The position numbers were made by a program, and so were the translations under genes. From Straminergon stramineum (taxonomy: Eukaryota; Streptophyta; Bryopsida; Hypnales; Calliergonaceae), in assembly GCA_963920665.1 (NCBI GenBank), contig OY987266.1, forward strand, positions 22,866,248-22,930,247: 64,000 nucleotides of DNA. Reading direction: 5' to 3'. Of this stretch, positions 49,291 through 62,640 are shown piece by piece; within the stretch, counting starts at the first letter, position 1, and each line of letters opens with the position of its first letter. The notes beneath the pieces were generated by a model that did no database searches, was not told where the DNA came from, and worked only from the letters and a program-made list of their open reading frames with translations.

Positions 49291-51740
49291 CCACCCTTGG
49301 TAATTTGCGAATACAACTAGGTTCTAGGTTTCGGCTAAGTGACTCCTACTTTTGGGTGTCTAAGCGTGGTCCACTGTGGCTTCTAAGCAATGAATCTTTT
49401 TACTAAGTGCCTACATGCCCCCAAATTTGCAAGATTCGCTTAATCTACTTTCAATGTTTTGGCCGACCAAATGGATGGCTTGCTGTATGATCTAGATGGA
49501 ACCTATGCCAGGGAAAAACTAACCTAAGAAACCTCTATTTCATCTTATGCCATTTCTAAAAACATAAAACTTGACCCTATCCGACTTTCCTAGCCAAAGT
49601 TATGGATGGATGAAGTTTGATTGCTACTAGGTTCCTCAAACTTCATCCATTGATTGGACCTAGCTCCCCAATTCAGAAAGATCCGAAATTTTTAGGAATG
49701 GTTCACAAGAATTGCTCCTACCTAAATCTATAGTTGGGCCTTGATCAGAGACTCCTAAGAAATTTTCATCTAAGCCTTATATAAACTTTATCTACTGATC
49801 TTTCCTAATCTGTAATTCGGAATTAAATTTTTTTCTTTGGCCCTAGACCCTAATTGGTAGCCTCCCCTGAATCTACTTAATTCTTTGTCAAATACAGAGT
49901 TTAGCTATTCTTCATCCAATTTGACCCTAATCTCCATCCGGCAATAATTTTTTCATTTTTGGCCCGATTTGGGCATGCCTTAGGGTTTTGGAAAGCCACG
50001 GTCTCCTTTTTTAAGTTTATGTCCTTGGAAATGACTTGACCTACAATCCTAAAGGTTTGACCTAGGGATAGGCCTTAATTCAAGTTACTAATCTCTAATT
50101 AGGGACCTAAAAAAAGTTTGGAAAGGTTTAATTCATACCTCAAAACTTGAGTCATTGATTGCACCCACCGGAAGCTCTCCCTCCTTTGCCATGAACTCCT
50201 AGGCCGTGAGACAACTAACCATTGTTCTAATCATAAAATAATTTATTTGTTGGCCTCACTCTATTTCTTTTCTCCTCTTCTCTTTTCTTTCCTCCCACAC
50301 TCTAAGGTGACCCAATTACCCTTGCTCCTACCTACTAAGCTAATCTTAAGGACGTGTCATACCATCCTCCAAGGTTGAACTACTTCTTATGTCCTATACT
50401 TACGTCTCACACTTAATCTCATGGTGATCACCTAATTCTAATCTAAGGGCTTAAGTAAGCCTCGAGGATTTCACCTCCTATCTTATCTACTTCCACTCCT
50501 AAACTTCAAATTGTCCTTCCTCTTGTCACTCCCTCATTCTTTTAGCCACTTGGTTGTTGCTTTGGTGATGGTCACAAGAGACAAGGAATTGGATTCCCCG
50601 CCTTAATAGTTTGTTTAGTGTGGTTGGACGCGTCTTGTTGGTGTCCTTTCTTCCTCCTCCCAATTGCTGGACAACCCTTCTCTAATTATTGTAACCCCAC
50701 CCCCTTCCTCCTCCACTCTAGACAGCTCAATGTTGGCCCCAGCTGAATGCCCAGCCTTGCTCCCTACCCTAGACAGCTCTGATGGCTAGCCCTAGCCCTT
50801 CTTAGGTATTGAAGTGGGGGTTTAGGTGTTGGCTAATGCAAATATTGGCTAATGCTTGGTAATGGATGCTAGACCTCATTTTTTACTGATTTTTTGCTAA
50901 CTTCTAAGGGAGGTTTGGGAAACCCACGTCTATAGTTGGAAGGGGGTAAACTAAATTCGTGGGGTGAGGACCTCACTTGGTTTCTCCTAATTACCCTCCA
51001 TTCTCAACTTGACTTCTAATTCCTATTTTGGAGGCCTAAACCTTGGTTTGTTCCCAACACATTTTGGGAATTAAACCTTGTGGGGAGAGGGACCATGTAG
51101 TCTCACAGTTCTCTCATGAGGTGGTTTTAACACATTGCTAAGACTTCGTACCCACAAGGGTTCAAAGCTTCGTTGTCATTCCCCTTTCTAACATACCACC
51201 AAGACTTTTTATCCCAAGGGGGTTCAAAGCTTCACCGTGAGGACAGAACCCACTATCCTCACACCCTTGTGTCTCTCACTAGGGAATACCACGTCAATGT
51301 TAGGAACAAAAGGAAGGTACCTTCAACACTCAAAGGACTAATGACGCGGGGTTAGTATCACAAATGACTTGAATTAAAGTCCCCCCAAAGTGACATCACT
51401 AGTCATATGAGGGGTTGCTCTAGGGTTAGTACAATGATAAGACAAAGAGAGTGACAATAAAGGTCCTCCAAAAGCAACACACACAAAGTTTAGTAACACA
51501 ATAAGGTAAAAAGCCTCCAAGCTCAAGCTTGGAAGAATTAGTACTACACACATTCAAAATGCAAGAGACTCACAAAGACCTCACAAGCTTGGGAAAACAA
51601 CAACAATGGCCAAAAGTGCCCCAAAAACACTGTTGCAAGGTTTGTGACTAAAATGCCACAATTCCAACATAAATTGGACCCAACAAACCCAATGGATCCA
51701 ATTACAGAAAGAGGGGTGGTGAGAGAAGAGAAGGGGTTCT

Positions 51741-51751
51741 TTTTTATACTC
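51741..51751 (-). promoter_or_regulatory. TATA-like box in left arm
   Basis: gagtataaaaa on the minus strand, pointing away from the centre of the inverted repeat. Confidence 0.4.
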
Positions 51752-52245
51752 TTTCCTGGGCACCCACCTCCTCTCATTTATCTAAGTTAACCTTATCTTT
51801 TGGGATTTTCATCCTCATCCTCAAGGTTTTCATCCTATGTTAGCCCATTATGCTAACTTTTAGAGGTTAACTCCGAATCACAAATGGATTGCGCCATTGG
51901 CTTCAGAAGGCCATTTTCAAGCCTAGAGAAATCCCTTTTCCCTCTTCTACCTTCAAAATTGCAACGAAACCTCGCACCAATTTAGCACCAACTTAATGCC
52001 AAAATCAGGAAAAATCCCAACTTTGGGGGTTTGACTTTTCTACCAAAAGTAACTAGCCTAGGCTCTTAAGTAGGTGTGGAGAAGTGAAAAAAAGACCTAT
52101 CTTAGGCCCCATTCCACTTTTGTATGCTCCTGCTCCACTAATCAACTCCGTTGTGGACTTCAAATTCTGTTAATTGTCAGGGAATCTTGCAAGTTCAGGT
52201 ACTTCTGACTATCTGAATGTCTTGAAACTTGTCGAGGTAGCTTAC

Positions 52246-53214
52246 TAACCTATTACCACTCAAATCCTAAACAAATTCAAAAACAATATTTCTTTTGAAG
52301 TATTATAGATATAATTTTCACTGAGTTGTAGAGATCTCAATCGTACAATCTCACAGTGCACTTGTTGTAGATTACATGCACCAAATTTGGTGTCATTTGA
52401 CCACATAGATTGCAATATTATAATGTTTCAATGTAGGAAAAGGATGCTGAATTTTTCCTAAAAATACATTTGGAGGCAAAATTTGGTTTCTAAATCTACT
52501 CAAATGAAGACACTTTAAATTATAAAGTGATTTAAAATCAGCATAAAAACACATTGATGAATAAAATATCATTCAATTGACTCATTATGTTTGCAAAATG
52601 ACTTTCAAATGTCAAAAAATAGCAAGAAAAGTTGCAAAAAATACATCAAAAATTGAACCTCCTTCTACTAAAATGCTTCTTAGTCACTTGTAACTTCTTG
52701 GATTGACATGAAATTTTGTACACACAAACTAGACTAGTATGCGCAACTATTACAAAAACAATTAATGAAAATGAATATTGTATGAAGAAGAAACAAGCCG
52801 ACAAAGTTTAGTGTAATCCAAAAATATTAGGATTTTGAACTTCAAATTGCTCCCAGACATTCAAAACAACTTGGGTTGACATGAAAATTCTACTACAATA
52901 AATATACTTGAAGGGAAACATAACCCAAATATTTTTTTTATTAAAATCTAACTTTGGATGAAGGAGATACAAGCCCCTGAAGTTGAAGCCATCAAATGCA
53001 GTTTGTTGAACTCAAATTGAACTTGCGAACTTCAATTGGCTCTCAAAAATTCAAAAAATCTTGGATTGATCTGAAAGCCTTACCACTCAAACTAGAAGAA
53101 AGAGCGCAAATTTTTCAACAAGTTCTATTGAATTCAAACATTAGATGCAAAAATTACAGCACTTTGAATTTGACGTGAGGACACTTTTGGTCCCCTTGGG
53201 CGGTGAGGGGTTAA
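52246..53214. mobile_element. TTAA-type insertion within the left arm
   Basis: Absent from the right arm, which reads continuously through cttattaacataaatgaagc. The right end has ggcggtgaggggttaa; the left end begins taaccta. A TTA/TTAA target fits the comparison. Confidence 0.65.
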
Positions 53215-54034
53215 CATAAAAGAAGCTATACTAATTTTTAGTGAGATTTTACCGCTACTTGGGAAATTTCTAGGAATTTTCCATCACATGTTTGGCTAGT
53301 TGACCATCTAGAAAGGCATCTTTTGACTATCAAAAAATTCTAAAACTTTTTGTAGAACCTCCCTTGGATTCCCACAATACACGTGTAGGCTCATATTTTT
53401 ACTCTACGCATCGACCTAGGGGGGACAAAATCCACCCTCTTGTTTAATCATCAATGGCCACGGAATCTTCCACACTGGAAGGAACTTGGGTAAACTGACT
53501 TCGCCGTTAGTTCCCGAGCATGATTTTAATCCTAAGTCACCCTCCTTGGACTAGAGTTTCTTCCACAATCCTATCTCGGTATTTTTGACACTTGCAAGCC
53601 TACAAATGGAGTTTCACTATTTCATCGATGAAATGGGGAACCGAAACCTATCTCCATAAATGGACCTATATGCTTCATTAAGGTTCCCTCAACCAATTTT
53701 TGCCTCAAAATGTTCTTTTTGTGTGGGATTTTGAGCTTGGTACATCCATCACTCATAAATGACCAAATTGCCACAATTAGTTGGATTCTAACCTATTTAC
53801 AACTCATGGTTGGGCCATTTTAGCTGTAATATTCTAAAAATAGACCAAATCCTATATTAGTATGTGACACTCCTATTTTTATTCTACACTCTTTTGGGGT
53901 TTTTTTATATATAAAACTATATTAAAAATAAAGAATTATGAAAAAAAAAAAAAAGAGTGAGTCCCTAGTGACAAATGGAAAGCTCATAGGCCACTTAACT
54001 TTTTTGCATGATGTGAGCCCCCAATTCATCACCA

Positions 54035-57000
54035 AGGCTCATTCTTTTTATTTTTTATTTTTTTCATATTTTGTCATTTTAATTGCATTTTATTATACAA
54101 AAAACCCTAAAAAGAATGTAGAACCAAAATAGAAATGTCACATTCCAATATAATATTTGGTCTAGGTTGAGAATATTATAGCTAGAATGGCCCAACCACA
54201 AGTTGTAAATAGGTTAGAATCCAACTAATCGTAGCAATTTGGTCAATTTTGAGTGATGGGTGTATCAGACTCAAAACCCCACATGGAACAGACATCTCTA
54301 AGCTAGATTTGGTCAAGGGAACCTTGGTGAGGCATAAGAATTAGTTCCCAGAAATAGGTTCTAGTTTCCCCATTCCACTAACAAAATAGCAAAAACCCAA
54401 ATTGTTGGCTTGTAGATGTCAAAAATACCAAGGCGGGACCATGGAAGAATCTAAGGTCCAATAAAGGTGGGTTAGAGTTCAATCCATGCTCGGGAAGCAA
54501 CGGCAAAGTTGATTCACCAAGATTCCCCCCGATGTGGAAGATTCTCCAACCACTAATAATTAAACAAAGAGGTGGAAATTGTCCCCCCTGGGCCGATGTG
54601 TAGAGTAAAAATATGAGCCTACACATGTGTTGTGGAATCCCATGGAAGGTTCCACGAAAAGTTTCGGAATTTTCTAATAGTCAGAGGATGTCTTTCCAAA
54701 CAGTCAACTACATAAACATGCATTGGGAAAGACCTGAAAATTCCCCAGGTGGCAGTAAAATCCCACTAAAAATTAGCATAGCTTCATTTATGTTAATAAG
54801 ATGCCCCCGACAAGTTTCACAACATTCCAATAGTCAGAAGTACTCAAACCTACAACATTCTCTGACAATTAACAGAAATTAAAGTCCACAGCAGGTTTGA
54901 CCAGCAGAGTGGGAGCATAAGGAAGTGGAATGGAGTGCAAGATAGGTCTTTCCTCACTCCCCCATACCTACTTAGGAGCCTAGGCTAGTTACTTTTGCTA
55001 GAAAAGTCGACCCCCAAAAGTTGAGATTTTCCCTAGTTTGGGGCATTAAATTGGCACTAGGATTCATTGTGATTCTGAAGATAGAAAAGGGGGAGGGAGT
55101 TTCCTTTGATCTAAAAATGTCCTTTTGAAGCCATTGGCACAATCTGTTTGCGATTTAGAGTTAATCTCCAAAAGTTCTCTTAGTGGACCAACATAGGATG
55201 AAAACCTTGGATTTGGATGAAAATCCAAGAAGATAAGGTTAACTTAGATGAACAAGGAGAGGTGGGTGCCTAGGAAAGAGTATAAAAGGGCACCCCTTCT
55301 CCTCTCTCACCACCTTTTTTTTTGTATAATTGGGTCCGTTGGGTCCAATTTGTATTGGAATTGTGGCATTTTAGCCACAAACTTTGCAACGCTATTTTGG
55401 AGGCACTTTGGGCCATTGTTGTTGTTTTTGGAGCTTGCAAGGTCTTTTGTGGGTCCCTTTCCTTTCCTTTTAATTGAGCGTGGTACAAACTCTTCCAAGT
55501 TTGAGCTTGAAAGCTTTTACTAACTTATTAGGTTGCTAGAGCAAGGATGTGTATCTCTGAGAGACCCTTTTGGTCACCTTCTTTGTCTTGTCATTATACT
55601 AACCCTAGAGCAACCCCCCATATGACTGGCAATGCCGCTTTGAAGGGCCTTTAGTGCAAGTCGTTTATGTTACTAACCTACATCACTAGCCCTTTGAGTG
55701 TCAAGGTCCCTTCCTCTTCTTCCTTTTTTTCCATCTTTGTATCTAATGTTGACGTGGTATTCATTGTTGAGAGACACAAAGGTGTGAAGGTGTGAGGGTA
55801 GAAGGGCCTACCATACGGCGAAGCTTTGAACCTCCTTGGGATAAAAAGTCTTAGTGGTGCGTTAAAACCACCTCATAAGAAAATCATGAAGCCTCGTGGT
55901 CCCTTTTCCCACAAGGTTTAGTTCCCAAAACATATTGGGAACAAACCAAGGTTTAGGCCCCAAAATGTAGGATGTAGATTTCTACATGAGCATGCAGGCC
56001 TGTAGGGTACTCGTAAAAAGTAGAGTAAGTCACAACCACCCCTAGTTTAGCTCACCTTCCACTAAAAAAACAACCCCCCTCCAATTCCCTCTTAGAGTTT
56101 AGTATAGAAAAGGAAGAGGAAGGGAAGAAAAAAACACCCTAAGTCAGCCTACAACCACAAAACACCTCAGGTCAACCTACAACCAAAAAACACCCTAGGC
56201 TAGCCCACAACTCCCCCCCCCTAGACCCCGATAACTGGACAGGGGTTGGAAGTCAGTAGGGTTCGTAGTGAAGACGGGGGTCGGATTGGGATTTGTAGTG
56301 AAGGCAGGGTGCCAAGTGGAGTTCGCAATTAGGCGGAGTTGGGGGGGTCACAATCAGCTAAGGGTTGGGGGGTTCATAGTTCACTGGGGGTTGGGGGTTC
56401 GTAGTCAGTCGAGGGTCAGGTGGATTCGCAGTTAGGTGGAGTGTTGGATTGGGTTCAAAGTTAAAGTAGGGGTTGGAAGGGTTCGTAGTGAAGGCTGGGG
56501 GGGGGGGTAGCCGACTGGGCAGGGGCAAGGGAGGACCAACAACCAAAAGAAAGGGAGGAAGAGGGGCCATCCAACATACAAAAAAGAACCAAGAAGGGAC
56601 CAATGAGGTCTAGGGCCCTTGGAAGTAAGCAAAAGGGAGCAACCCTTGTGTCAATATACCAAGTGGAGTGGGGAGTCCAATGCCCCATCTCCTACAATCA
56701 ACATAGGCAGAGAATATAAGCAAGGAAAGGATGGAGAGAGGTCGGAAGAATGAGAAGGAATGACAAGAGGGAAGACCACTTGAAGGAGGAGAATGAAGGT
56801 AGGTAGGATAGGGCATAATTCTTAAGACTTACTTAGGCCCTTAAATTAGAAGTAGGTAATCACCACGAGATTAAGTGTGAGACATAAGTATAGGATGTAG
56901 GAAGTAGCTCAACTTTGGAGAAAGGTATGACACATACTTAAGATTAGCTTAGTAGGTAAGATCAGGGGTTAGTTGGGCCACCTTAGAGTGTGGGGGGAAA

Positions 57001-58010
57001 TAAAAGAAGGGAGGTGGAAAGAAATAAGACAAATAATCGACAATTAAATCTTTGTACCAATTTATTTTATGATTAGAATGGTGGTTTGTTGTCTCATAGC
57101 ATAGGAGTTCATGGTGGAGGAGGTAGAGCTTCCAGTGGGTGCAAACAATGACTCAAGTTCCGAGGTATGAGTTAACCCTCCCCAAACTTTCCCTAAAACT
57201 CTAACTAGAAATTGGTAGTTTGGGCCGAGGCCTACCCTCAGTCAGACCCTTAGTACTATATGATTGGTCAATTCCATAGATACAAGATTAGAAAGGAAGG
57301 TCAAGGCTTTCCAAAATCCTAAAGCACGCCCAAATTGGGTGAAAATTGACAAAGTTATTGCCAAATGAAGTTTAAGATCAAATTGGGTGAAGAATAGCTA
57401 AATTCCGAGTTAGACAGGGAATTAAACACAGTAGAAGGAGGTTCCCAACTAGGGTCCAGGGCCAAAAAGAAAAGTCAATTCCGAGTTGTACGTTAGGAGA
57501 AATTAGCAGATGAAGTTTGGGTAAGGCTTGGATGAAAATTCAGTAGAAATCCCCAATCAAGGTCCAACTCCAGATTTGGGTAGAAGAAATCTTTGTAAAC
57601 CATACCCCAAAATTTCGGATCTTCCTGAATTAGGGAACTAGGTGTAATAGATGGATGAAGTTTGAGAAACCAAGTAGCGATCAAACTTCATCCATCCATA
57701 ACTTGGGCTAGGAAGGTCGGATAAGGTCAAGTCTTATATTTTTAGAAATTGCACGAGATGAACTAGAGTGTTTTTAGGATAGTTCTGCCCTACTATGGGT
57801 CTCATCCAACTCATCCAGTAGGCCTTCCATCTAGTTTGTCCGAAACATTGGAAGTAGTTTAAGCAAATCTTGCAATTGGGGGTCACTTAGGCACTTAGTA
57901 AAAAGATTTATTGCTTGAAAGGCATAGTAGACCACGCTTAGACACCCAAAAGTAGGAGTCACTTAGTCGAAACCCAGAACCTAGTTGTATTCGCGAATTA
58001 CCAAAGATGG
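54035..58010 (+). repeat. Right arm of giant inverted repeat
   Basis: Inverted copy of the left arm with only about 60 bp between the arms (53,976-54,034). Differences between arms are mainly transitions and small indels. Contains a purine-rich stretch 56,200-56,520 (agggttggggg words) that is much less regular in the left arm. Confidence 0.9.
55281..55288 (+). promoter_or_regulatory. TATA box in right arm
   Basis: gagtataaaagggc on the plus strand, mirror of the left-arm box and also pointing away from the centre. Confidence 0.45.
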
Positions 58011-58689
58011 ATAATCTAGCACTTACACATGACTAACCCCCGTTGGACCTAAGTTTTGGTTGTCATAGCCGAAACTGGCTAGATTTACAAATTTATTGGA
58101 TTTGATTATTTTTTGCTACAAGAAAAGTATGAGTAGGAAACAACAACTAAAGATCCATTGCTTAGAAGGTGTAATTAGATTACACATTGTAGACACCTAT
58201 AGGACATTTTATACAACAAAACCAAACAAGAATCCGGTTGTGCTTACCTTATTCCAAGGGTCGAAATAAAGCACCGACACCTATACTACACGAAGAACCT
58301 AGTTGTGTACATCTAATTACTAAGGGTAGGTGATTAAACATCTACACAGTTGAGGACTAGAAATTTTCAAGGGTATGGAGAAATTCAAAAGTGCATTGTG
58401 CAATTGATAGTTGTCTATAGTAGAAGTTCATATTATGTAGATATCTACAAGCATTGTATAGATATTTCATAGAATTCTATGTTGTACAGTATTTCACACA
58501 CAACTTGTACATTCTTTAGATTAATGATCTTCATTATTAAATTTTAGAAGACTTTGGATTTAGGATGCTATGCCTTTCTGTAGACTGTAGTAAAGAAAAC
58601 AAATGTACATGTTTAGAGTGTAAGCAATAGAAATTTTAAGTTGTTGCATTCCTAATAGCAAAGTACTTTGTAATTGAAAAAGGTGTTGT
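58011..58689. other. AT-rich flank of the inverted repeat
   Basis: Around 58,303 the words aacctagttgt and aattactaagggtagg repeat those at the arm end (57,979-58,010), a partial direct repeat. No gene. Confidence 0.45.
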
Positions 58690-59015
58690 AGACATCACCA
58701 CCATTTTAAGTAGGAGCTTGGAAACATGAAACTATGGTGTCCGAAGAATGAAGTTGATGGCAAGTATTGGTCTAGAATTAAGCACAAAAATTACATAAAC
58801 AAACTTTGGCATTGTCCGTGAGAGAATATTCTCACATATTGTACTTTGAACAGTGTGGTGTATGAAAGTACTTCTCAAAGAGGATGCTAGAGTTAATTTC
58901 TATAATTTCCATAATTAGATAAGACCTATGCTTGCCATCGACTTCACTCCTTGGACACTATGGCCTCTTCTTTTCAAGTAATCGATTTGCAACAATTGGT
59001 GGTAATGTCCCCAAT
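58690..59015. mobile_element. Foldback MITE
   Basis: 58,693-58,790 and 58,895-58,995 are inverted copies (gaagttgatggcaag versus cttgccatcgacttc). The spacer is about 100 bp. No coding content. Confidence 0.6.
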
Positions 59016-60028
59016 ATAGTCTTCAAACATGAGGTAATTTGCTACCAAGAATTTGAGAATTTATCATTTACATTGCTTTTCTAAACCCTTGTTTCATGGT
59101 GAAAAAAATCCAATAGGTGTATATTCAATGATTTTTTTCTATAAAATAAGACATATTCAAAAAATAATGTTTGGTGTTTGGGAATTGGGAATTTGCATAT
59201 GTGCATTTCTTATCATTGTATTGCTTATTTTGGATTTAGATACTACAAATTCTCTTCAATTTATAGATTGTGTTGCTTCTAGCAACTCTCAATTTACTAA
59301 AAAAGTCTCATTTTAATGAATATAGTGTTCCATATGAATCTAACTAAACAAATGTAAATTATAATTCAAAATCTATAACTATTGTTGATAAACCAATATA
59401 AAAATCATTTTTCAAAATTTTGTGGTATTATATTACATCTTTAATACAACATTTTAAATGATGAGATGAGGCTTGGTACTTAGGATTTAAGCATGATTCC
59501 TAATTTTAAAATATATGATTTTTTGTTGGATCTTGTTGAGAGTCAAAAAGAGATTTCAGATTATATTTGCACGCATTTTTCAAACATTGTATTTCTGGAA
59601 AAACTTAGTTGTTAAACTTTATTTGGCCCACTTGACATCCATAATTCAATTCTTGTTGGTATTCATAGCCCCCAAAACTATTATGGTATTGCCCCAAATG
59701 AGGAAATGTTGATGGGTCAATGCCTTTACTTTTCACTGTTGCTGCCACAATGTATTGTGGCAGTGACTGCCACTTTTGGGTGCATTGTGACAAAACTGCC
59801 AGAAGCAATGAAAATGATATATGAATTACAAAAGGGGTACACGTGTCATTTTTCAATTTGTTGTAAAACTTTTATACAAATTCCGTAATGGGTACTTCCT
59901 CCACGCATCCTTCGCATGAATTAGGTCATCGTATAACTACTTGCAAAATGCCGGGTATTCTTTTGTCACCATATTAAAGCAGATTTGAAGGGACAAGTTG
60001 TGTCCAACTCACAATGAGTAATTTGTAC
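59016..60028. other. AT-rich intergenic sequence with one perfect hairpin
   Basis: ctgccacaa + tgta + ttgtggcag at 59,742-59,763 forms a 9-bp stem. Otherwise no supportable gene. Confidence 0.4.
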
Positions 60029-60900
60029 TTAACCATAGTCACACGACAACACAAGTGAAAAGAAATGTCCATACATTCCATTCCATTGCCAAGGCTCAAA
60101 GCTCCCAACACCGATCCCTGAATCGCCCGCATGTCCTGCCAGTACGAGTGGGGGAGCAGTGGAGTGCAAGGTTAGCAATTTGCGTCGAAAATCATACCAA
60201 CCACATAAATCTTTGTAGAAGAATTTCCTGTCGGAATACACAATCCGCTTGAGTCTTTGTTTCTCCAAGTAAGAGAACTGTTGTGTGAGTGCCACAAGTG
60301 GCACAATGCAATGTGGTTCAACGAATAAACTGACTGTTTGAGATGAGCCCTAAGAGTGGAGAATAACAACCCAGCACACTAAACCATACTCAACGGAAAG
60401 GCAAAGCTATCAATGCTGAAGATCATACTCAACGGAAAGGCAAAGCTATCAATGCTGAAGATCAATACTAACGCAATGGCCTCAGACCATCTACTAAGAG
60501 AAGGAACCCTACATAACTGCATGTGAGATACCTACACGCGGGAGTGAACAAAGTTGCGCCTGGCAGATTGATGGAGAACTCCACGAAAGAAAGTGGCCAC
60601 CGGAGAGCCAAATGCGAACAAGAGTTGCATCCAGCAAAGTAAAGGATGCCCGAATTGGGGGAAAACAGCGCGAGAGGAGAGAGACGTAGGAAAGCCGAGC
60701 AACGTAAACCCTAATCTCAGACGATCGACAGCAACAGATTTTTGAACATCGACGGCAGTGACTGGGGGTTCTAATTTTCTGCCGTATGGATCGACGGCGG
60801 GTGGTGTGCATTTTCCTTTTTAAATCGACGGCAGGGGAGGGGGGTGTATTTTTTCGAAACACAGATCAATGGCGGGGGATTTTTTTAGTCGGGGAGGCAG
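60029..60900 (-). other. Gene-like GC-rich region, function unknown
   Basis: On the minus strand the segment 60,900 to 60,500 looks like a plant promoter/5' leader: purine/pyrimidine tracts, gattagggtttacg and cgtcgat words, and locally high GC. The open frame 60,029-60,304 (VYSDRKFFYKDLCGWYDF) is downstream on the same strand but I do not recognise it. Could be a remnant or a short non-coding transcript. Confidence 0.3.
60385..60462. repeat. Perfect 39-bp tandem duplication
   Basis: Two identical adjacent copies beginning catactcaacggaaaggc. The lack of differences suggests a recent event. Confidence 0.9.
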
Positions 60901-61157
60901 GGGCGGGGCTGCCTACCACTTTTGGGTACATTGTTGCTTGGTTGAAGTAGCAAGCCATATGGTCCAAAAATAAAACAAACAAAGTGCACTATGAGAGGCT
61001 TTGTCCTTGTAGAAGTGGACAACCTCACTTTTTGATTAAGGCAGCCAAATCAAAATTCCTCAAGGTACTGAAGGTAGCTTCTGTTGATGCAAACTGTCCC
61101 CTCTAAATCAATCCAAAGCCAATAATCAAGCAACTATGCAAGGCAAAAATTTAGATC

Positions 61158-62640
61158 CATATGGTCTAAATTATTTATCACAAGGACATCTATTATATTA
61201 ACTACAGAGTCAGTGTCACAATCCTTGTCACAACTCCTATTATAAATCCTTCACATTTTCAGCCCCCAAAAATATCATCCAATTATTTCATTCAATGTTC
61301 ATGATGGAAAACTGGAGTGCGATGAGCATTCCTGTGATTTGTCATGCACACATTTCTCCTGTCTCTTGCAAACAAAAATATGCAACAGGAGTGTTGTTGA
61401 AGACTTTTGCAACAATTGTATGACTAGTACTACTCAACACCGGTTGTACTGTTGCAGTTGTGGCGTTGAAATATTTGTGCTGTACAGCGGTAGCATTGTT
61501 CGATTGGACATCCCATACTCATGCCAGCTAATTAACTACCCTTACGGCCATACTACATAACCATTTCGGTGTAGCATCCTACTGGTTTCACAAGTTCACT
61601 ACTTCACCATTGTTGAGGAGAAAGGAATCATTGAACCACGCTTTTCACAAACGATGACGTCAGTGACAACAACAGGCAAATGCAGGCTACAAACTTACAA
61701 ACTTAGGACTGTAAGAAACTATTATTTGGAGTGAATTCATGGAGTTGCGAGTGTCAAAGTTCATGATTTGAAGATATTTTTTTCGTTCAAAAGCAGTACG
61801 TCACACTGGTGAAAGCGAGGTCCATCCCCGTAAGGCCGGAAGCAACCAATTTTATTTCTTTATTTTTTGATGGGAGAACTCCTTGCACCCTGGAGGATGC
61901 AAGGAGAAAAGGGAGAAAAGGGGTAGAATAGGATCCCTCCTCCTCCCAACAGACCCCTCCCTGGTAAATCCTGCCCTAGAAGACAGTTATTGTGGAAAGC
62001 GCGTACCGATGATGCTCCACCGGGAACGCGTGCGGAGGCACGAGCTCCATTGACTGTATTTTAGTCCTGAACCCACTGGATTGGGAGAGGACAGTCGACA
62101 GCCCATGCAACCGGCGATCCGGAAGAATGCAGAATATCCATTACCGATTTCCCAATAGCCGTTGACTATGCCGGTTTTGAGTTCATTTCTTTCTGGCACG
62201 GTACTGTGCACTGTGCAGACAGCAGCAATGGAGCTACTTTCATATACGAAAAGGCTGAGTGAGGACTTCCTGTCTACAGGACATGGAATTTTCATTATTT
62301 GATTCAAAATTCTGTGCATCCATCCAATACTTGAGGTCGACTCATGTGATAATTCAAACTTTGTTCCTCTATTGGTGGTTGTGGTGGAGGACTGAGTGGT
62401 GGGGGCTAAAAAATTTTGTTCGTCTTCGCTTGGTTTTCAAACTGTCTTGTCCGTTCTCGCCTGTGAAATGGAATGTTTCTCTGTGTGCCCTGCGGCCTTG
62501 CCCTCCCAAACGAACCCGTCTTGTACGGGTGTATTCTATTCCTGCTGAATACATTGCAAACGACGTTTCGTCATTTGTTGCAGGAGGAAAAAAACACTTT
62601 ATTCGTCTGAGCCTGACTGTACGTTTTGGGGGCCTGTCTT
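61158..62640. repeat. Duplicated block, copy 2, upstream of the right-hand lipase
   Basis: Same orientation as copy 1. Near-identical from 61,800 to 62,610, more diverged from 61,455 to 61,799. Ends in gcctgactgtacgttttggg, about 490 bp before the lipase coding exon, so it probably includes that gene's promoter. Contains the intact LINE target site (gtcacactggtgaaagc at 61,800). Confidence 0.85.

Larger units (their letters stand above)
49291..53975 (-). repeat. Left arm of giant inverted repeat
   Basis: Reverse-complement match to 54,035-58,010 along its whole length. Anchor pairs: ccacccttggtaattt (49,291) with the 58,010 end; aatggccaaaagtgccc (51,606) with 55,406; cactcttttggggttttttt (53,887) with 54,110. 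Longer than the right arm because of an insertion at 52,246-53,214. No intact gene; the open frame at 51,544-51,777 has a counterpart in the other arm (WNCGIL motif) but looks non-coding. Confidence 0.9.

Noticed and set aside
55248..55523. Small gene in the right arm of the inverted repeat
   Set aside because: The left-arm counterpart is open too, but differences do not respect codons and both sit in presumed transposon sequence.
56358..56816. Proline-rich proteins opposite the purine-rich tract
   Set aside because: Simple-sequence translation in three overlapping frames inside the inverted-repeat arm.
8930..62640. The duplicated blocks as long terminal repeats of one 51-kb element
   Set aside because: The blocks have unequal indels, no TG..CA ends or target duplication could be found, and unrelated nested elements fill the interval; left as a possibility only.
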